DNA of 64,000 nucleotides from Psococerastis gibbosa (Eukaryota > Arthropoda > Insecta > Psocodea > Psocidae), in NCBI GenBank assembly GCA_963971405.1, contig OZ020487.1:10389344-10453343 (forward strand). Reading direction: 5' to 3'. Position numbers and translations under genes: made by a program. Positions 40,901 through 45,735 of this stretch are shown here, in pieces. The notes beneath the pieces are model-generated. The model made no database searches and was not told the DNA's origin. It saw nothing but the letters and a program-made list of their open reading frames with translations. Each line of letters opens with the position of its first letter. Position 1 is the first letter of the stretch.

Positions 40901-43439
40901 AGTTGAATTTGAACAGTTTCTGTAAAATGATATAACGTTTTTAAACAAAATGTGAGTTGTTATACTCGTAATACACAATTCGCCAGATCTAATAGATGCT
41001 CTGGTCAACAGTTTAAGCGGTTTTGTTGGCTGAATTCAATGTCGTCTCAGTTCTCTGTCCACAGCAAGCTATTAATGGCTGGAGGCGAACTAATCTCCAC
41101 CCCGTCCGAATGCGGATAATATTTTATAATACCCCTGCTATCATCAAAGTTTTCAAATCATTCAAAATAACTGTTGTTGATCATGCTCATAAATCGGAGT
41201 GAATATAATGTACATAACCCCATTTGGAAAAAGTCACCCCGTTGCAGAAGAACGAATAGGCTACTTGGCGGTTGTAATAGTAAAAATAGAATATGCTAGA
41301 TATGGTAGCTTATAGGTTAACATCATCCCGGGGCTTTAGACCATTATCAATATGGCTGCTAGTGTAGCCTGCACAAGACAAGTACGCAATTTGGCGGGGA
41401 AATAGCCTGCACAAGCTAAGTAGAGAGTTTTTGACCGGGTCCAGGTATCCGGTCTGCTATGTTGCAATGTGTAAGACTTCGATATTTTTTGCGTTGGTAC
41501 TTATCTCTGATAGTTGGCTTACGGTTAACGGGTGCCTCGTAAGGCATATTATGGCTCCCGCCGCTCCAGTAAATGTATTTCTATGTTAACAATAATAATA
41601 ATAATACAATATGTTTTGTAAATATTAAAAATTATGTTTTTAACTGTACTAGAGTCAAAACGCCAGTAGACGTCGGTGACAAGGAAATTACGTCATATTG
41701 ACATCAAAATTCCAATACAATATGGTAATAGTTCCCCAACTGGTGGCACAAATGACGTCACGTTCTGCAGTCTTGTGAGCCTCTTTTTAACCATCAAATC
41801 TCAACTGATGGGGAAAAAATATTTTTCACTAAATAACGCTTTTTTTATTTAAAAAAAAATTAAAATGATATAAAATTTAGGACTTATATATTAACATAGG
41901 GTTTCAAAAATTGTGAAGTAGTATATTTGTATGTTGCAATACAAACTGGGTCATGAAAATTTTAAGTCATAACAAAATTAAACAACAATTTTGTCGTGAA
42001 TATTCTTCGTATGAATATATCGTATTATATCAGCCAATCTATGTAATGCGGCCGGAAAGGCTTCCAAACCTGTTTTTTCATTACACCTTTTAATAGTTTT
42101 ACATTTAAAACCCTTACCACCCCATTCCTGGCTACGCCAGGATGAACCCATTGGTTGTATTTACCTAATCGGGGTTAGGTACCATACCTCTTCGATTCAA
42201 GTTGAAAAACAAATTGAGCGCCTTCTTAACCTCAAACTACATCGTATGAAACACTCGTGCAGGTTAAGTGGTAATATCATTCCGGGACAAAACGTCGCGA
42301 CGTCTACAGTACCATAAAAGTAAATTTAAAACTTTACTCCAGATACCGGTAACCTAGTCATAATTAAATGAAATTTTCATAGAAAGAAGTTGCAAAAAAT
42401 TGTTTGCCAAGAGGAAACGGTCTGAAATATTCAGAGTCTTTTGAGCTTTTCTAAAAACTGGTTGTTAGGGGATTTTGCTGCCAAGCCGGGCTCTTTGTGT
42501 TTGTAAGCGCCTCGCTGACAGATGACTGTGTATTATTAATATTATCTTACAGCTTTTCTTATTAAAAATGAATAGTCATTCCTTTTTATTGGCAGCGCGT
42601 CTTGTTAATTGTTTAACTAATTTGGCTCGTTAATAAAGTGCTGGTATGTAAGTTACAGTAGGCTAGACAATAATTTAAACTTGACGTTATTACACTTATT
42701 AGTAATACTAGAAAATGCTAATTACTCTCGTAATTTTTGAATCATGAACGGATACAGGTGGGCAGGGCGGGTAGCTGCCGCCCCCCCCCCCATAATTTAG
42801 TAAATCTGTTGTAAGGTAATTTATTAAGCTCCAATTTAATTGATACTACATATAGTTGTTTTGTTTAGCCCCACAACCACCGCCCCCCCCCCCCCGCAAC
42901 ATGGGCTGAATCCGTCCCTGATATGCATCAGTATAATGAATAGCTAAAAAGGTACCTGTAATTGACATGAAATTGACAATCTGTTGCATCATCTAAATCT
43001 TGGGGCCTACAGGTGTATGTAGAAATGTTCATAAATTTATTTTTCTATAAATATTCTTATTATGCTACTTCGGTGCAGGGGAGTACCAGCCGAAGAAAAT
43101 GAAAAATTACAATTATATACCTGTATCTTATGTTATTAATCAGTATTTTTGGGTTTTGATATACGTTTTAAGACAATTTAATGCACAGTAGATGCTATCT
43201 ATAAGACACTATTAAACATTTTCAGATACCGTACAAATTCTTTACAAATCATACCTAGGTAAGCTATTTTGAACCGGGTTAATTTTTTACATGAGTATGA
43301 TTTCATTTTAATCCAACTTCCATTATCTTTTCCGACAATAAGTAAGAAAATTTCAATAAGCAAGTAATAGCAGAATAAAGTTTGAAGTAGGTACTTACTT
43401 GATTCCAAATAGGATAAAATCCAACAGTCGCTGCCTCAT
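7820..43439 (-). CDS. M13 zinc metallopeptidase (neprilysin/ECE-like), 12 supported exons plus a tentative first exon
   Basis: Exons in gene order: tentative 43439-43399; then 40835-40690, 39823-39578, 32737-32538, 31553-31339, 27776-27550, 17491-17280, 15224-15048, 11609-11450, 10853-10802, 9422-9206, 8619-8449, 7996-7820. All junctions are GT-AG and every phase matches, giving 746 residues with the tentative start (human neprilysin has 750). Landmarks: C54xxxxC59, [12 protein letters not shown] (77-88), FGGWP (162-166), NYIQWR (360-365), NAFYNP (531-536), [16 protein letters not shown] (572-576), ENIAD with Glu640, H708 and R714, terminal CHLW. In the family, HExxH plus the downstream Glu bind zinc, and the protein is usually a type II ectoenzyme trimming small peptides outside the cell. 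All catalytic residues are present, so activity is likely. The substrate cannot be inferred. The membrane-anchor exon is uncertain. Confidence 0.9.
8449..8619 (-). CDS. M13 peptidase exon 11 (GENIAD)
   Basis: Acceptor GTTTCCAG, donor GTACTG; both ends lie between codons. Encodes [20 protein letters not shown], then [20 protein letters not shown] and [12 protein letters not shown]. Glu in ENIAD is the third zinc ligand, and the Asp orients the first His. LPLL replaces the common LPGL. Confidence 0.95.
8830..9040 (-). repeat. Dispersed repeat C, diverged copy
   Basis: Minus strand resembles 49890-50070: ATTCCGAACYACTTGGG, AGTCACACGATTA, GGTGWCCAGGAC and ATTCAACWTGGTA occur in the same order. 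Lies in M13 intron 10. Confidence 0.55.
9206..9422 (-). CDS. M13 peptidase exon 10 (HEVSH zinc site)
   Basis: Acceptor GTTTCCAG, donor GTACTT. Encodes [20 protein letters not shown], then [16 protein letters not shown] and a Cys-containing helix ending ILHEQAK. HEVSH is the HExxH zinc-binding and catalytic motif; the family usually has HEITH. The exon also carries the LNYG-x-IG lead-in. Confidence 0.95.
9488..10170 (+). mobile_element. Family A element, copy 3, in M13 intron 9
   Basis: Begins near AAAAGATTTGTGTTGGTCG and keeps the order of internal motifs (AAAAACGGCTGCAACG, TTCTTCTGGGGGTAAAA, TTTTTCTGTGGAACC). The CTGT tract is reduced to two units, and the 3' end is diverged. Confidence 0.7.
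10229..10477. mobile_element. MITE with 21-bp perfect terminal inverted repeats
   Basis: Left end GAGGAGCAAACTTTCAAAAC(G), right end its exact reverse complement; 249 bp, non-coding. In M13 intron 9. Confidence 0.8.
10612..10773. mobile_element. Poly-C-bearing MITE remnant
   Basis: Two C-runs flank a core ending GGTACGGCCTTGC; the ends recall the AAGGCCGTRCC termini at 25363 and 44263. Ends are not clearly defined. Lies 30 bp downstream of the exon 9 donor in gene sense. Confidence 0.45.
10802..10853 (-). CDS. M13 peptidase exon 9, 52-nt micro-exon (FPAAILQ)
   Basis: Bounded by CTTTCAG and GTAAGT. Encodes [17 protein letters not shown]. The family consensus is FPAGILQxPFF, so the Gly is Ala here. 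A second AG 11 nt downstream (CTGCAG) would break the frame; the upstream AG is chosen because it restores the motif and the phase. Confidence 0.88.
11028..11086 (+). repeat. (CACT)n-type microsatellite
   Basis: CTCACTCACTCACTCACTCG with imperfect flanking units, in M13 intron 8. Confidence 0.8.
11258..11425 (+). mobile_element. 3' end of a LINE or SINE with AAACT tail
   Basis: GC-richer segment (CTGCCCTGGGCTTGCGGACG ... GAGTGGGCGTTGGAT) followed by TAAACTAAACTAAACTAACT, a short tandem 3' tail typical of retroposons. Ends 25 bp from M13 exon 8. Confidence 0.5.
11450..11609 (-). CDS. M13 peptidase exon 8 (NAFYNP, substrate-binding strand)
   Basis: Acceptor ATTTTAG, donor GTAAGT. Encodes [25 protein letters not shown] and [13 protein letters not shown]. 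NAxY is the edge strand that binds the substrate backbone in neprilysin (Asn542/Ala543). One base remains for the Ile before FPAA. Confidence 0.92.
12600..13850 (-). repeat. GC-block repeat (family E), copy 2, with nested hAT-like insertion
   Basis: Minus-strand copy of 418-737 (GCGGATCTAGAATGAGACCA, CCCGGGGGTCTCCCCCGGG), continued by three or more diverged units of ATTGGGGTTTTACGCATTTT. Interrupted by the element at 13074-13756. Confidence 0.7.
13074..13756. mobile_element. hAT-like element with perfect 8-bp target duplication
   Basis: Ends CAGTGGCGTAAATAAC and GTTATTTACGCTACTG, flanked on both sides by GGTGAAAT (13066-13073, 13757-13764). 683 bp, no transposase frame; it contains a fragment of family E (13265-13445) and a sequence related to 4498-4586. 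Confidence 0.85.
14379..14771. mobile_element. MITE, about 390 bp, long terminal inverted repeats
   Basis: Left ATATCGCTCATGCACGAGAA then AAGTGACACATTT; right its reverse complement with one change. In M13 intron 7. Confidence 0.8.
15048..15224 (-). CDS. M13 peptidase exon 7 (IGYPAW)
   Basis: Acceptor GTTTTAG, donor GTATTG; both ends fall between codons. Encodes [16 protein letters not shown], then [18 protein letters not shown] and FIGYPAWF. In the family this is the WMDxxTxxxAxxKA helix followed by IGYPxW. Confidence 0.9.
15290..15629. mobile_element. MITE family H, copy 1
   Basis: Ends CTAACCAGCTCCAAGTTCGG and TTTGAGCTGGTTAG; internal GACTATGAAAATGATCC. An inverted copy lies at 18584-18953. 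Directly abuts the element at 15630. Confidence 0.8.
15630..15774. mobile_element. Harbinger-like palindromic MITE (modules Z and Y)
   Basis: Ends TTAGACGGGGTTTCCACC and GGTGGAAACCCCGCCTAA; inner arms ACGTGGTAGCAGA and TCTGCTACCACGT meet around the centre. The TTA/TAA edges fit the 3-bp TWA duplications of PIF/Harbinger elements; the class is inferred. Confidence 0.75.
15912..16013. mobile_element. Short MITE with GTAAACAA-rich ends
   Basis: Arms GGGGTTAAAAATGTAAACAA and TTGTTTACATTTTTAATTCC. A diverged inverted copy sits at 29968-30076. Confidence 0.65.
16426..16583. mobile_element. hAT-like MITE with C-run (family F)
   Basis: Core AGTAAATCTGTTATAAGTTA, TTGACCCAAAACTACC plus C-runs and a GGATCTGTCCCTGG end. 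Related copies at 34619-34795, 42762-42922 and 54935-55100. Confidence 0.65.
17280..17491 (-). CDS. M13 peptidase exon 6 (NYIQWR)
   Basis: Acceptor CATTGCAG, donor GTAACA. Encodes [19 protein letters not shown], then [20 protein letters not shown] and [11 protein letters not shown], matching the family's NYxxWR, the Cys of the W-x-x-C segment and the GxAxGxxYV stretch. A 335-bp foldback begins 21 nt upstream of the acceptor. Confidence 0.9.
17513..17847. mobile_element. Large foldback element, about 136-bp arms, 21 nt from M13 exon 6
   Basis: Left arm 17513-17648 and right arm 17712-17847 are near-identical reverse complements (CGGTTTCGGCTCACGCCATC within). Loop about 63 bp. In gene sense it lies in intron 5 immediately before the exon 6 acceptor. 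Confidence 0.9.
17935..18560 (-). repeat. GC-block repeat (family E), copy 3, with a duplicated LRR-gene start
   Basis: Minus strand matches 418-933, including AATATTTCAGCTATATTCTT, the CGGCGTACCACATAG block and then TTTTATTTTCAG plus the ATG and about five codons of LRR exon 1 (minus strand, 18015-18050). Beyond AGATCAAGAC the two loci diverge. Confidence 0.8.
18584..18953. mobile_element. MITE family H, copy 2 (inverted to copy 1)
   Basis: Ends CTAACAAGCTCAAGTTCGGA and CCGAACTGGAGCTGGTTTGG; internal motifs of 15290-15629 occur in reverse order. Confidence 0.8.
19330..19475. mobile_element. Harbinger-like palindromic MITE, diverged
   Basis: GGCGGGGTCTCCACATGC ... GTATGTGGAAACAGCGTC with inner arms TTTTGACGTGGTAGGAGAC and GCCTGCTAAAACGTCAA. 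Confidence 0.65.
19552..20025 (+). mobile_element. Family A element, internally deleted copy 4
   Basis: TTGGTCGAAATTTTCGAATT, short CTGT tract, then a jump to ATAATTTTTCCGTGG and a 3' end CGTACCGGTTC. Confidence 0.6.
20095..20470. mobile_element. Nested Harbinger-like palindrome
   Basis: Outer arms GGTTTCCACCGACCTGCAAG and CTTGCAGGTCGGTGGAAACC; a second palindrome (TTTCCACTGACCTCGCATTG ... AATGAGAGG) sits inside at the ATTCAAGACTTA / GTCTTGAATG dyad. Confidence 0.75.
20725..20940 (+). mobile_element. tRNA-derived SINE (family B), full-length copy
   Basis: A-box-like GTAGAGTAGTGGTACAGA, B box GGTTCGAGTCCC 40 bp on, then a shared body (CATGCTTCGG, GAGGGCTTTATAGCCCTAAC) and a (TATT)n tail. Other copies: 34130-34232, 45535-45735, 55998-56210, 59465-59690, 63851-63900. 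Confidence 0.8.
21450..21616. mobile_element. hAT-like MITE with perfect 8-bp target duplication and G-run
   Basis: Ends CAGGGACGG and CCGTCCCTG, flanked by GTAAGTTG at 21442-21449 and 21617-21624. Contains a 12-G run and a second GC block. Confidence 0.85.
22008..22388. mobile_element. Nested Harbinger-like palindrome (modules X, Y, Z)
   Basis: Outer TTAGGCGCCCATTCCATC and TGGAATGGGCACCTTAG with TTA on both sides; next AGACATTCAAGACTTA and TAAGTCTTGAATGTCTGC; inside these a GACGTCTCCACC ... GGTGGAAACGCC element with the TTTAATTTTAGTTTGTTTG core. Confidence 0.8.
22395..22870 (-). mobile_element. Family A element, copy 5 (reverse, internally deleted)
   Basis: Minus strand carries the AACGATTT/TTTGGGGG and ACCGATT... 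order; the CTGT tract appears as GACAGACAGA near 22773. Confidence 0.65.
22940..23036 (+). mobile_element. RTE-type LINE 3' tail fragment
   Basis: CGAGATGGCTGGAGAAATG, GGGCTGTAGAGCCAG and a (GAA)n end; this trp-rich end plus GAAGAAG tail is common in RTE-like elements. Assignment inferred. Confidence 0.5.
23647..24082. mobile_element. Harbinger-like palindrome with variant arms
   Basis: TTAGGCACCCATTCCACATA and TATGTGGAATGGGCACCTAA, next to ACGTACAACGTCAATG arms; the core (GACGCCATTTTTTAATTTTA) is the same as in 22008-22388, though the arms differ. Confidence 0.75.
24240..24455 (+). repeat. 41-bp minisatellite, five units
   Basis: Units start at 24240, 24281, 24322, 24363 and 24404 with CGTGGGCCGAAGATAGCAGA; the last base alternates T/C, and one unit has GAAAATAG. 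A partial sixth unit follows. Confidence 0.95.
25363..25548. mobile_element. hAT-like MITE with two long G-runs
   Basis: Ends CAAGGCCGTGCCCAGG and CCTGGGCACGGCCATG; flanks GACAGCG and CGACAGCA are near duplicates. Holds a 12-G run and a run of about 20 G. Confidence 0.7.
25632..26217 (-). pseudogene. Non-LTR retrotransposon reverse transcriptase, broken
   Basis: Minus strand, in order: [19 protein letters not shown] and YIPKKG (RT domains 1-2), then in another frame [18 protein letters not shown] (motif B region), and beyond an inserted [21 protein letters not shown], the YADD catalytic motif. The central domains are deleted, frames change and a stop follows. Family resembles R1/Jockey/I-type LINEs. 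In M13 intron 5. Confidence 0.8.
25739..25919. mobile_element. hAT-like MITE inserted in the reverse transcriptase
   Basis: Same element as 4244-4408, inverted: GGATTTTAGGGGG end, TTACACTAAATAACAATGGG, and GGCAAAATCCGCCCTTG end. It separates RT motif B from YADD. Confidence 0.8.
26685..27433. mobile_element. hAT-like element with 8-bp target duplication, carrying a LINE 3' end
   Basis: Ends CAGTGGTCGTCAACC and ATGACCACTG; flanks ATTTAGGG (26677-26684) and ATTTAGGA (27434-27441). LINE 3' sequence lies within at 26908-27165. Its right edge is about 110 bp from the M13 exon 5 donor. Confidence 0.8.
26908..27165 (+). mobile_element. 5'-truncated LINE 3' end, copy 1
   Basis: AGACTCTCTCCGGTCCTGTA to GCCTTTTGTTTTG and a TTTCATTTCAT tail; about 90% like 28163-28420. 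Confidence 0.8.
27550..27776 (-). CDS. M13 peptidase exon 5
   Basis: Acceptor AAAATTACAG, donor GTGAGT. Encodes [18 protein letters not shown], then [13 protein letters not shown] and [20 protein letters not shown]. This fits the M13_N stretch R-D-x4-Y-N-x-M-T-L-x-E-L; the usual Asn after Tyr is His here. One base is left for Val359. Confidence 0.88.
27860..28425 (+). mobile_element. LINE 3' end with ORF2 C-terminus and TTTCA tail, copy 2
   Basis: Open frame 27891-28163 encodes [28 protein letters not shown] and [14 protein letters not shown], the WN-x-LP-x-x-IR and F-K-x-x-I-K-x-Y pattern at the C-terminus of CR1/L2/Jockey-like LINEs. A 3' UTR identical in layout to 26908-27165 follows, ending in (CATTT)n. 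It starts about 80 bp upstream of M13 exon 5 in intron 4. Confidence 0.8.
28430..31260. other. M13 intron 4, mostly unassigned
   Basis: AT-rich. Holds a poly-A tract at about 29912-29934 and a diverged copy (29968-30076) of the 15912 MITE. A 69-codon open stretch on + (about 30254-30460, ...[18 protein letters not shown]...) has no recognised family. Confidence 0.5.
31339..31553 (-). CDS. M13 peptidase exon 4 (DQPSLVLP)
   Basis: Acceptor CTTAACAG, donor GTATCT. Encodes [18 protein letters not shown], a helical region, then [17 protein letters not shown]. The family consensus is DQPxLgLP followed by FE-x-x-LA-x-I and an RR pair; the Arg of that pair is split with exon 5. The usual Tyr-Tyr after LP is replaced by Tyr-Val. 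Confidence 0.9.
31588..31863. repeat. Foldback with 15-bp minisatellite near exon 4 acceptor
   Basis: GTGAATGGTGGTGAATAGG (31589-31607) is the reverse complement of a sequence at 31842-31860. The left arm opens a five-unit 15-bp repeat, GTGGTGAATCGGATC, at 31596-31670, which ends about 40 nt upstream of the exon 4 acceptor in gene sense. Confidence 0.8.
32046..32145 (+). mobile_element. SINE 3' fragment (family B related)
   Basis: CTAGTTGAGAATAAGAAAGG, GCCCTAACTCTGCTAGG and a (TTAT)n tail match the SINE body. Confidence 0.55.
32538..32737 (-). CDS. M13 peptidase exon 3 (FGGWP)
   Basis: Starts after TTTCTCCAG with two bases, ends on a full codon before GTGAGT. Encodes [20 protein letters not shown], then NWQTLLGKV and [20 protein letters not shown], matching the M13_N pattern of LGGWP followed by a V-x-x-D-x-KN segment. 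Confidence 0.9.
32900..33440 (+). pseudogene. LINE ORF2 C-terminal fragment with zinc-knuckle region
   Basis: Across two frames: [26 protein letters not shown], then [18 protein letters not shown] and [19 protein letters not shown]. This is the LTGHG-x-F-x-x-YL ... C-x-x-C ... H-x4-C-x-R-W end of R1/I/Jockey-type LINEs; the final Cys is Tyr and stops interrupt. In M13 intron 2, opposite strand to the gene. Confidence 0.75.
33441..34129. other. Unassigned AT-rich intron 2 sequence
   Basis: One 13-G run at about 33816; nothing else recognised. Confidence 0.5.
34130..34232 (+). mobile_element. tRNA-derived SINE, 3' half
   Basis: AGTTGAGTGCAAGAGAGGGC, TAGCCCTAACTCCGCTAGG and a (TTTA)n tail; the tRNA-like head is absent. 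Confidence 0.75.
34619..34795. mobile_element. hAT-like MITE family F with two G-runs
   Basis: GACGGATCCAGG end, GTAATAAATTAATTTACAAT core and GTATCCGTCC end. Confidence 0.65.
34800..36630. other. Unassigned intron 2 sequence
   Basis: A (TTGTA)n stretch at 36178-36205 and a poly-T tract of about 28 at 36227-36254. Open frames here are low-complexity. Confidence 0.5.
36632..37036. mobile_element. 405-bp palindromic MITE
   Basis: Ends ATTAAGAGGACATGCTACGT and its near reverse complement; arms of well over 100 bp (TTAATTAACAAAGCA etc.) surround a centre near 36830. Confidence 0.85.
37150..37330 (-). mobile_element. tRNA-related SINE, second type
   Basis: Minus strand: GTGATCCAGCGGTTAAGAC (A-box-like) and GTGGGTTCGAATCCCGTC (B box). 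No closed acceptor stem was found, and the downstream part (CTCTGGTTTCGGTTGGATCG) is not tRNA, so a SINE is preferred over a tRNA gene. Confidence 0.5.
38119..38504. mobile_element. Nested Harbinger-like palindrome (modules X, Y, Z)
   Basis: Same layout as 22008-22388: TTA, GGCGCCCATTCCATC ... GGTGGAATGGGCGCC, TTA. The TTA is present on both outer edges. Confidence 0.85.
38595..38680. repeat. Inverted pair of tRNA-like SINE heads
   Basis: A minus-strand B box (GGCGGGATTCGAACACG) and a plus-strand B box (CGCGGGTTCGAATCCAGTC) lie 30 bp apart. Confidence 0.5.
39230..39555. mobile_element. hAT-like element with perfect 8-bp target duplication beside exon 2 donor
   Basis: Ends CAGGGGTTCCCAAA and CTGGGCACCCCTG, flanked by CACTGGAC at 39222-39229 and 39556-39563. 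326 bp, non-coding; the right duplication lies 14 nt beyond the M13 exon 2 donor. Confidence 0.9.
39578..39823 (-). CDS. M13 peptidase exon 2 ([12 protein letters not shown])
   Basis: Acceptor TTTTTGCAG, donor GTAAGT. Encodes [19 protein letters not shown] and the family signature SYACGKW, then [20 protein letters not shown] and VYRTCMNM. This is the opening of the M13_N domain; the paired Cys residues are those that form disulfides in neprilysin. It ends with one base that completes Asp145 with exon 3 (CMNMDRLEERG). A hAT-like element lies 14 nt beyond its donor. Confidence 0.9.
40201..40295. repeat. AT-rich direct repeat (TATTATAATATA)
   Basis: ATATAGATATTATAATATA occurs twice with TTTATTTATTATAATAT between; low complexity. 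Confidence 0.6.
40376..40423 (-). pseudogene. Decayed third copy of the exon-1 cassette
   Basis: Same donor context and the same MTEECFTA end as exon 1, but two bases are missing relative to both other copies (ATCTATG against ATCTGTATG in exon 1). With the acceptor CAATAG the correct entry phase runs into TGA after a few codons. It is probably a dead cassette, or one only usable with another upstream phase. Confidence 0.5.
40527..40576 (-). CDS. Possible alternative exon 1b of the M13 peptidase
   Basis: A 50-nt open segment between a good acceptor (ATTACAATAG) and the same GTGTAAG donor context as exon 1. It starts with one spare base and ends with one, so its phases equal those of exon 1 and it could replace it. 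It encodes [16 protein letters not shown]: the second Cys is kept but the first Cys of the C-x4-C pair is lost. Whether it is spliced into mRNA is unknown. Confidence 0.4.
40690..40835 (-). CDS. M13 peptidase exon 1 (start of luminal domain; third cassette of a tandem array)
   Basis: Acceptor TATTATTTACAG, donor GTAAG after ACTGCGT. Encodes a polar linker rich in Ser and Asn, then [13 protein letters not shown]. The C-x4-C spacing equals the Cys57-Cys62 disulfide of neprilysin. It ends with one base that completes Ser63 with exon 2. The 3' part is the third copy of a tandem exon cassette whose other copies lie at 40527-40576 and about 40376-40423. Confidence 0.7.
40870..42760. other. Unassigned sequence upstream of M13 exon 1
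   Basis: AT-rich, with an (AAT)n stretch at about 41590. No exon with a clear membrane helix was found here. Confidence 0.5.
42762..42922. mobile_element. hAT-like MITE family F with two C-runs
   Basis: GGCGGGTAGCTGC, C-run, AGTAAATCTGTTGTAAGGTA core, C-run, GAATCCGTCCCTGA. Confidence 0.65.
43399..43439 (-). CDS. M13 peptidase, tentative first coding exon
   Basis: ATG followed by [12 protein letters not shown] and a strong donor (CAAGTAAGT on the minus strand). It leaves two bases, exactly what the next exon needs, giving a Lys at the junction and a moderately hydrophobic start ([14 protein letters not shown]). That could be a short signal peptide or anchor, but it contains Asp and Lys and is weak compared with usual M13 membrane helices. 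Chosen by phase and donor only; another upstream exon could be the true start. Confidence 0.35.
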
Positions 43440-43971
43440 TTCGAACACAAGTCTTAAACTATTAAATTATTAACAATAATTAACGGATCTACAATCGGTA
43501 AATGGTAACTACTAAAGTTTGCCTACTATACAACACAACAAAATGTGGTCGGTGACTTTGATGGGGCCATGCTTAAAGAGCGACTAACTGGCACTTTGAT
43601 AGAGATGAGAGGGCAGTGCTCGTTTATCTTGGACAGGAAGAGGAACTCCTTGAAAAGGCGATATTGCAGAAGCCTGCGAATATGTTTCTTAGTATTGGGG
43701 AAGTCAGCCAGTTCAAGATATACCCGACAAAAAGCCAGACAGGGCAGTCACTAAAAGATGACATTTAGATACATTTTATAACATGGTATGAACGATTTCT
43801 TCGTAAGTCAGGGCCAGTGTCGTATTTTTTCCTATCGCATTGACCCCCCCCCCCCCTCTGTTTTTTGGGAAACCAATTGATGCCCCTACAATGTAGTGTT
43901 TCAACATAAAAATCCTATAAAGTCTGTGTTCCAGAGAAAGTGTGGGTTGGAGGACAGCCTTTGAAGTTTGA

Positions 43972-44085
43972 ATGAATGAATGAAAAATGTCTTTATATTT
44001 GGCGAGCTTTAGCCCCGGAGGGCTACTCTACCAGCATACCTATAAATAACAAATTTTTACAAATGAATAAAAAAATGTCATGAGA
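43972..44085 (-). mobile_element. Retroposon 3' end with ATTC tail
   Basis: Minus strand: GTAGAGTAGCCCTCCGGGG, GCTAAAGCTCGCCAAATATA and an (ATTC)n end; a short tandem tail like those of CR1/L2-type LINEs or their SINEs. Confidence 0.45.
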
Positions 44086-44262
44086 CGTGATGGTCTAATC
44101 GAGTATTTCTCGTAAGACAAGATAGGATAGGATACAAGATGAGATAACTGTAGAGCGTTTTCTTGCGTTATGTTGCAATAAGCAAAAAGGATTACCAAAC
44201 CCGACCTGTTTCCACCTATCATGTATAGGTTTGCCTCCCCTTCTATACTCCAACGCTTAGTT

Positions 44263-44421
44263 CAAGGCCGTAGCCAGATATTTTTTCATGGGGTGGTGGT
44301 CCATCTGACGCCGCCTGAGGTGAGGTAGCCTCAATATATTTAAAACTCCATTCTATCTAGTGTACGCTGCAAATAATTTGTGGGGTCCGGGCCCCTGGAC
44401 CCCCCTCTGACTACGGCCTTG
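44263..44421. mobile_element. hAT-like MITE
   Basis: Ends CAAGGCCGTAGCCAGA and TCTGACTACGGCCTTG; shares termini with 25363-25548. Confidence 0.7.
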
Positions 44422-44474
44422 GCTTCAATGACTCCTGTCAGCAGAGATGAGATGGATTCTTATGCTCTCATGTA

Positions 44475-44735
44475 GTCAGAATGGCGTAGAGGTAACGACT
44501 CGGACTATCATCCAGAAGGTGACTGGTTCGAGTCCCACCCGAATGCCAAAATTTTCTAGTGGTACAATTATTTATCTTCTGACTACCATGCTTCGGAGGG
44601 CATGTAAAGCCGGCGGTCCCGGCAGTCTTCCCTGACTGTCGATAGGTTAAACAGGAGGCTGTTGATGCAACCTGAAAACTCCTGTACCACGGGTAGTACC
44701 ACCCCGACACGAATTTACTTTACTTTTACTTATGC
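44475..44735 (+). mobile_element. tRNA-derived SINE, third type
   Basis: ATGGCGTAGAGGTAACGACTC (A box) and CTGGTTCGAGTCCCACC (B box), then CATGCTTCGGAGGGCATGTA as in family B, a different body ending CCTGTACCACGGG and an (ACTTT)n tail. Confidence 0.7.
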
Positions 44736-45534
44736 TCTCATGTGTGGGGTAACTCTCGAATTAAGGGTGGAATCGCTCCCCTAAAAAGGGGTCGGACGCG
44801 GTCAATAATAATTTTTCAATAATGCTGTTGTGGGCCCAGCTCACCCATGCAACCGAAAGAAAAAAAAAAAAAAAGCAGTCATTGCAAATCTTTTACAACC
44901 GAGATCTTGCCGTTTCAGCGACAATGTAACTTACCGTTCCACGTGGGCTGCATTCATTCAACCTTGGGACATTTCATGAAGCAGGCTTTAATTTAAATTT
45001 TAATAATAAATATTTGACTTTCCAAATGGACTGTTGACTCTAAAGGGTGGGGGGGGGGGGTCTGTGGTTTGTGGAAATTTCAATTTGCGCAGTCGGATAT
45101 GCAAATAACTCTTCAGCTTTGTAGTCAAAAATAAATTAAAATTATTTGCTATGGCCATATGTTTATTTAGAAGCTAATTAAAATTGGGCTCGCAGCGTTT
45201 GGCGCCTAGATTTAAATTTCTCATATCCGGCTGAACCCATCTCGGGTTTCAAAAATGAATCAACACAAAGAAAAAGCCAATTGCTGAAAGCGGATTGAGA
45301 ATGTGAATAAACTAAAAACCGAAAGTGCTCTGGCATGTTTTTGGACATTTTTCCAGGAAAATTGGATTTAATGCAAAATGTTAAAAAAATACTCTGCGAC
45401 CCGGATCAAAATAACATATTACACTGCATGACCGAATGTTGTTTGTGTAGTAAATACACCAGATGATATCATTATATAATTTTGCCCAGTACAATGTGTT
45501 TTAATGTAAATGAATTATTATTCAGGACATATAG

Positions 45535-45735
45535 AGTAAAGTAGAGTAGTGGTACAGACTGCAACTTTCACCCGAAAAGTTGTTGGTTCGAGTTTGAAAA
45601 TTTGCTACATTTTCTGGTCATGCTTCGGACGGCATGCAAAGCCCGTGCCTTTCAATTTGAGTGTAAGAGAGGGCTTTATAGTCCCAACTCCACCAGGTTG
45701 GCTTAGTAATGGAACAAGTCAATATTTATTTATTG
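45535..45735 (+). mobile_element. tRNA-derived SINE family B
   Basis: GTAGAGTAGTGGTACAGACT, GTTGGTTCGAG, GAGTGTAAGAGAGGGC and a TATT tail that abuts a family A element. Confidence 0.8.
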
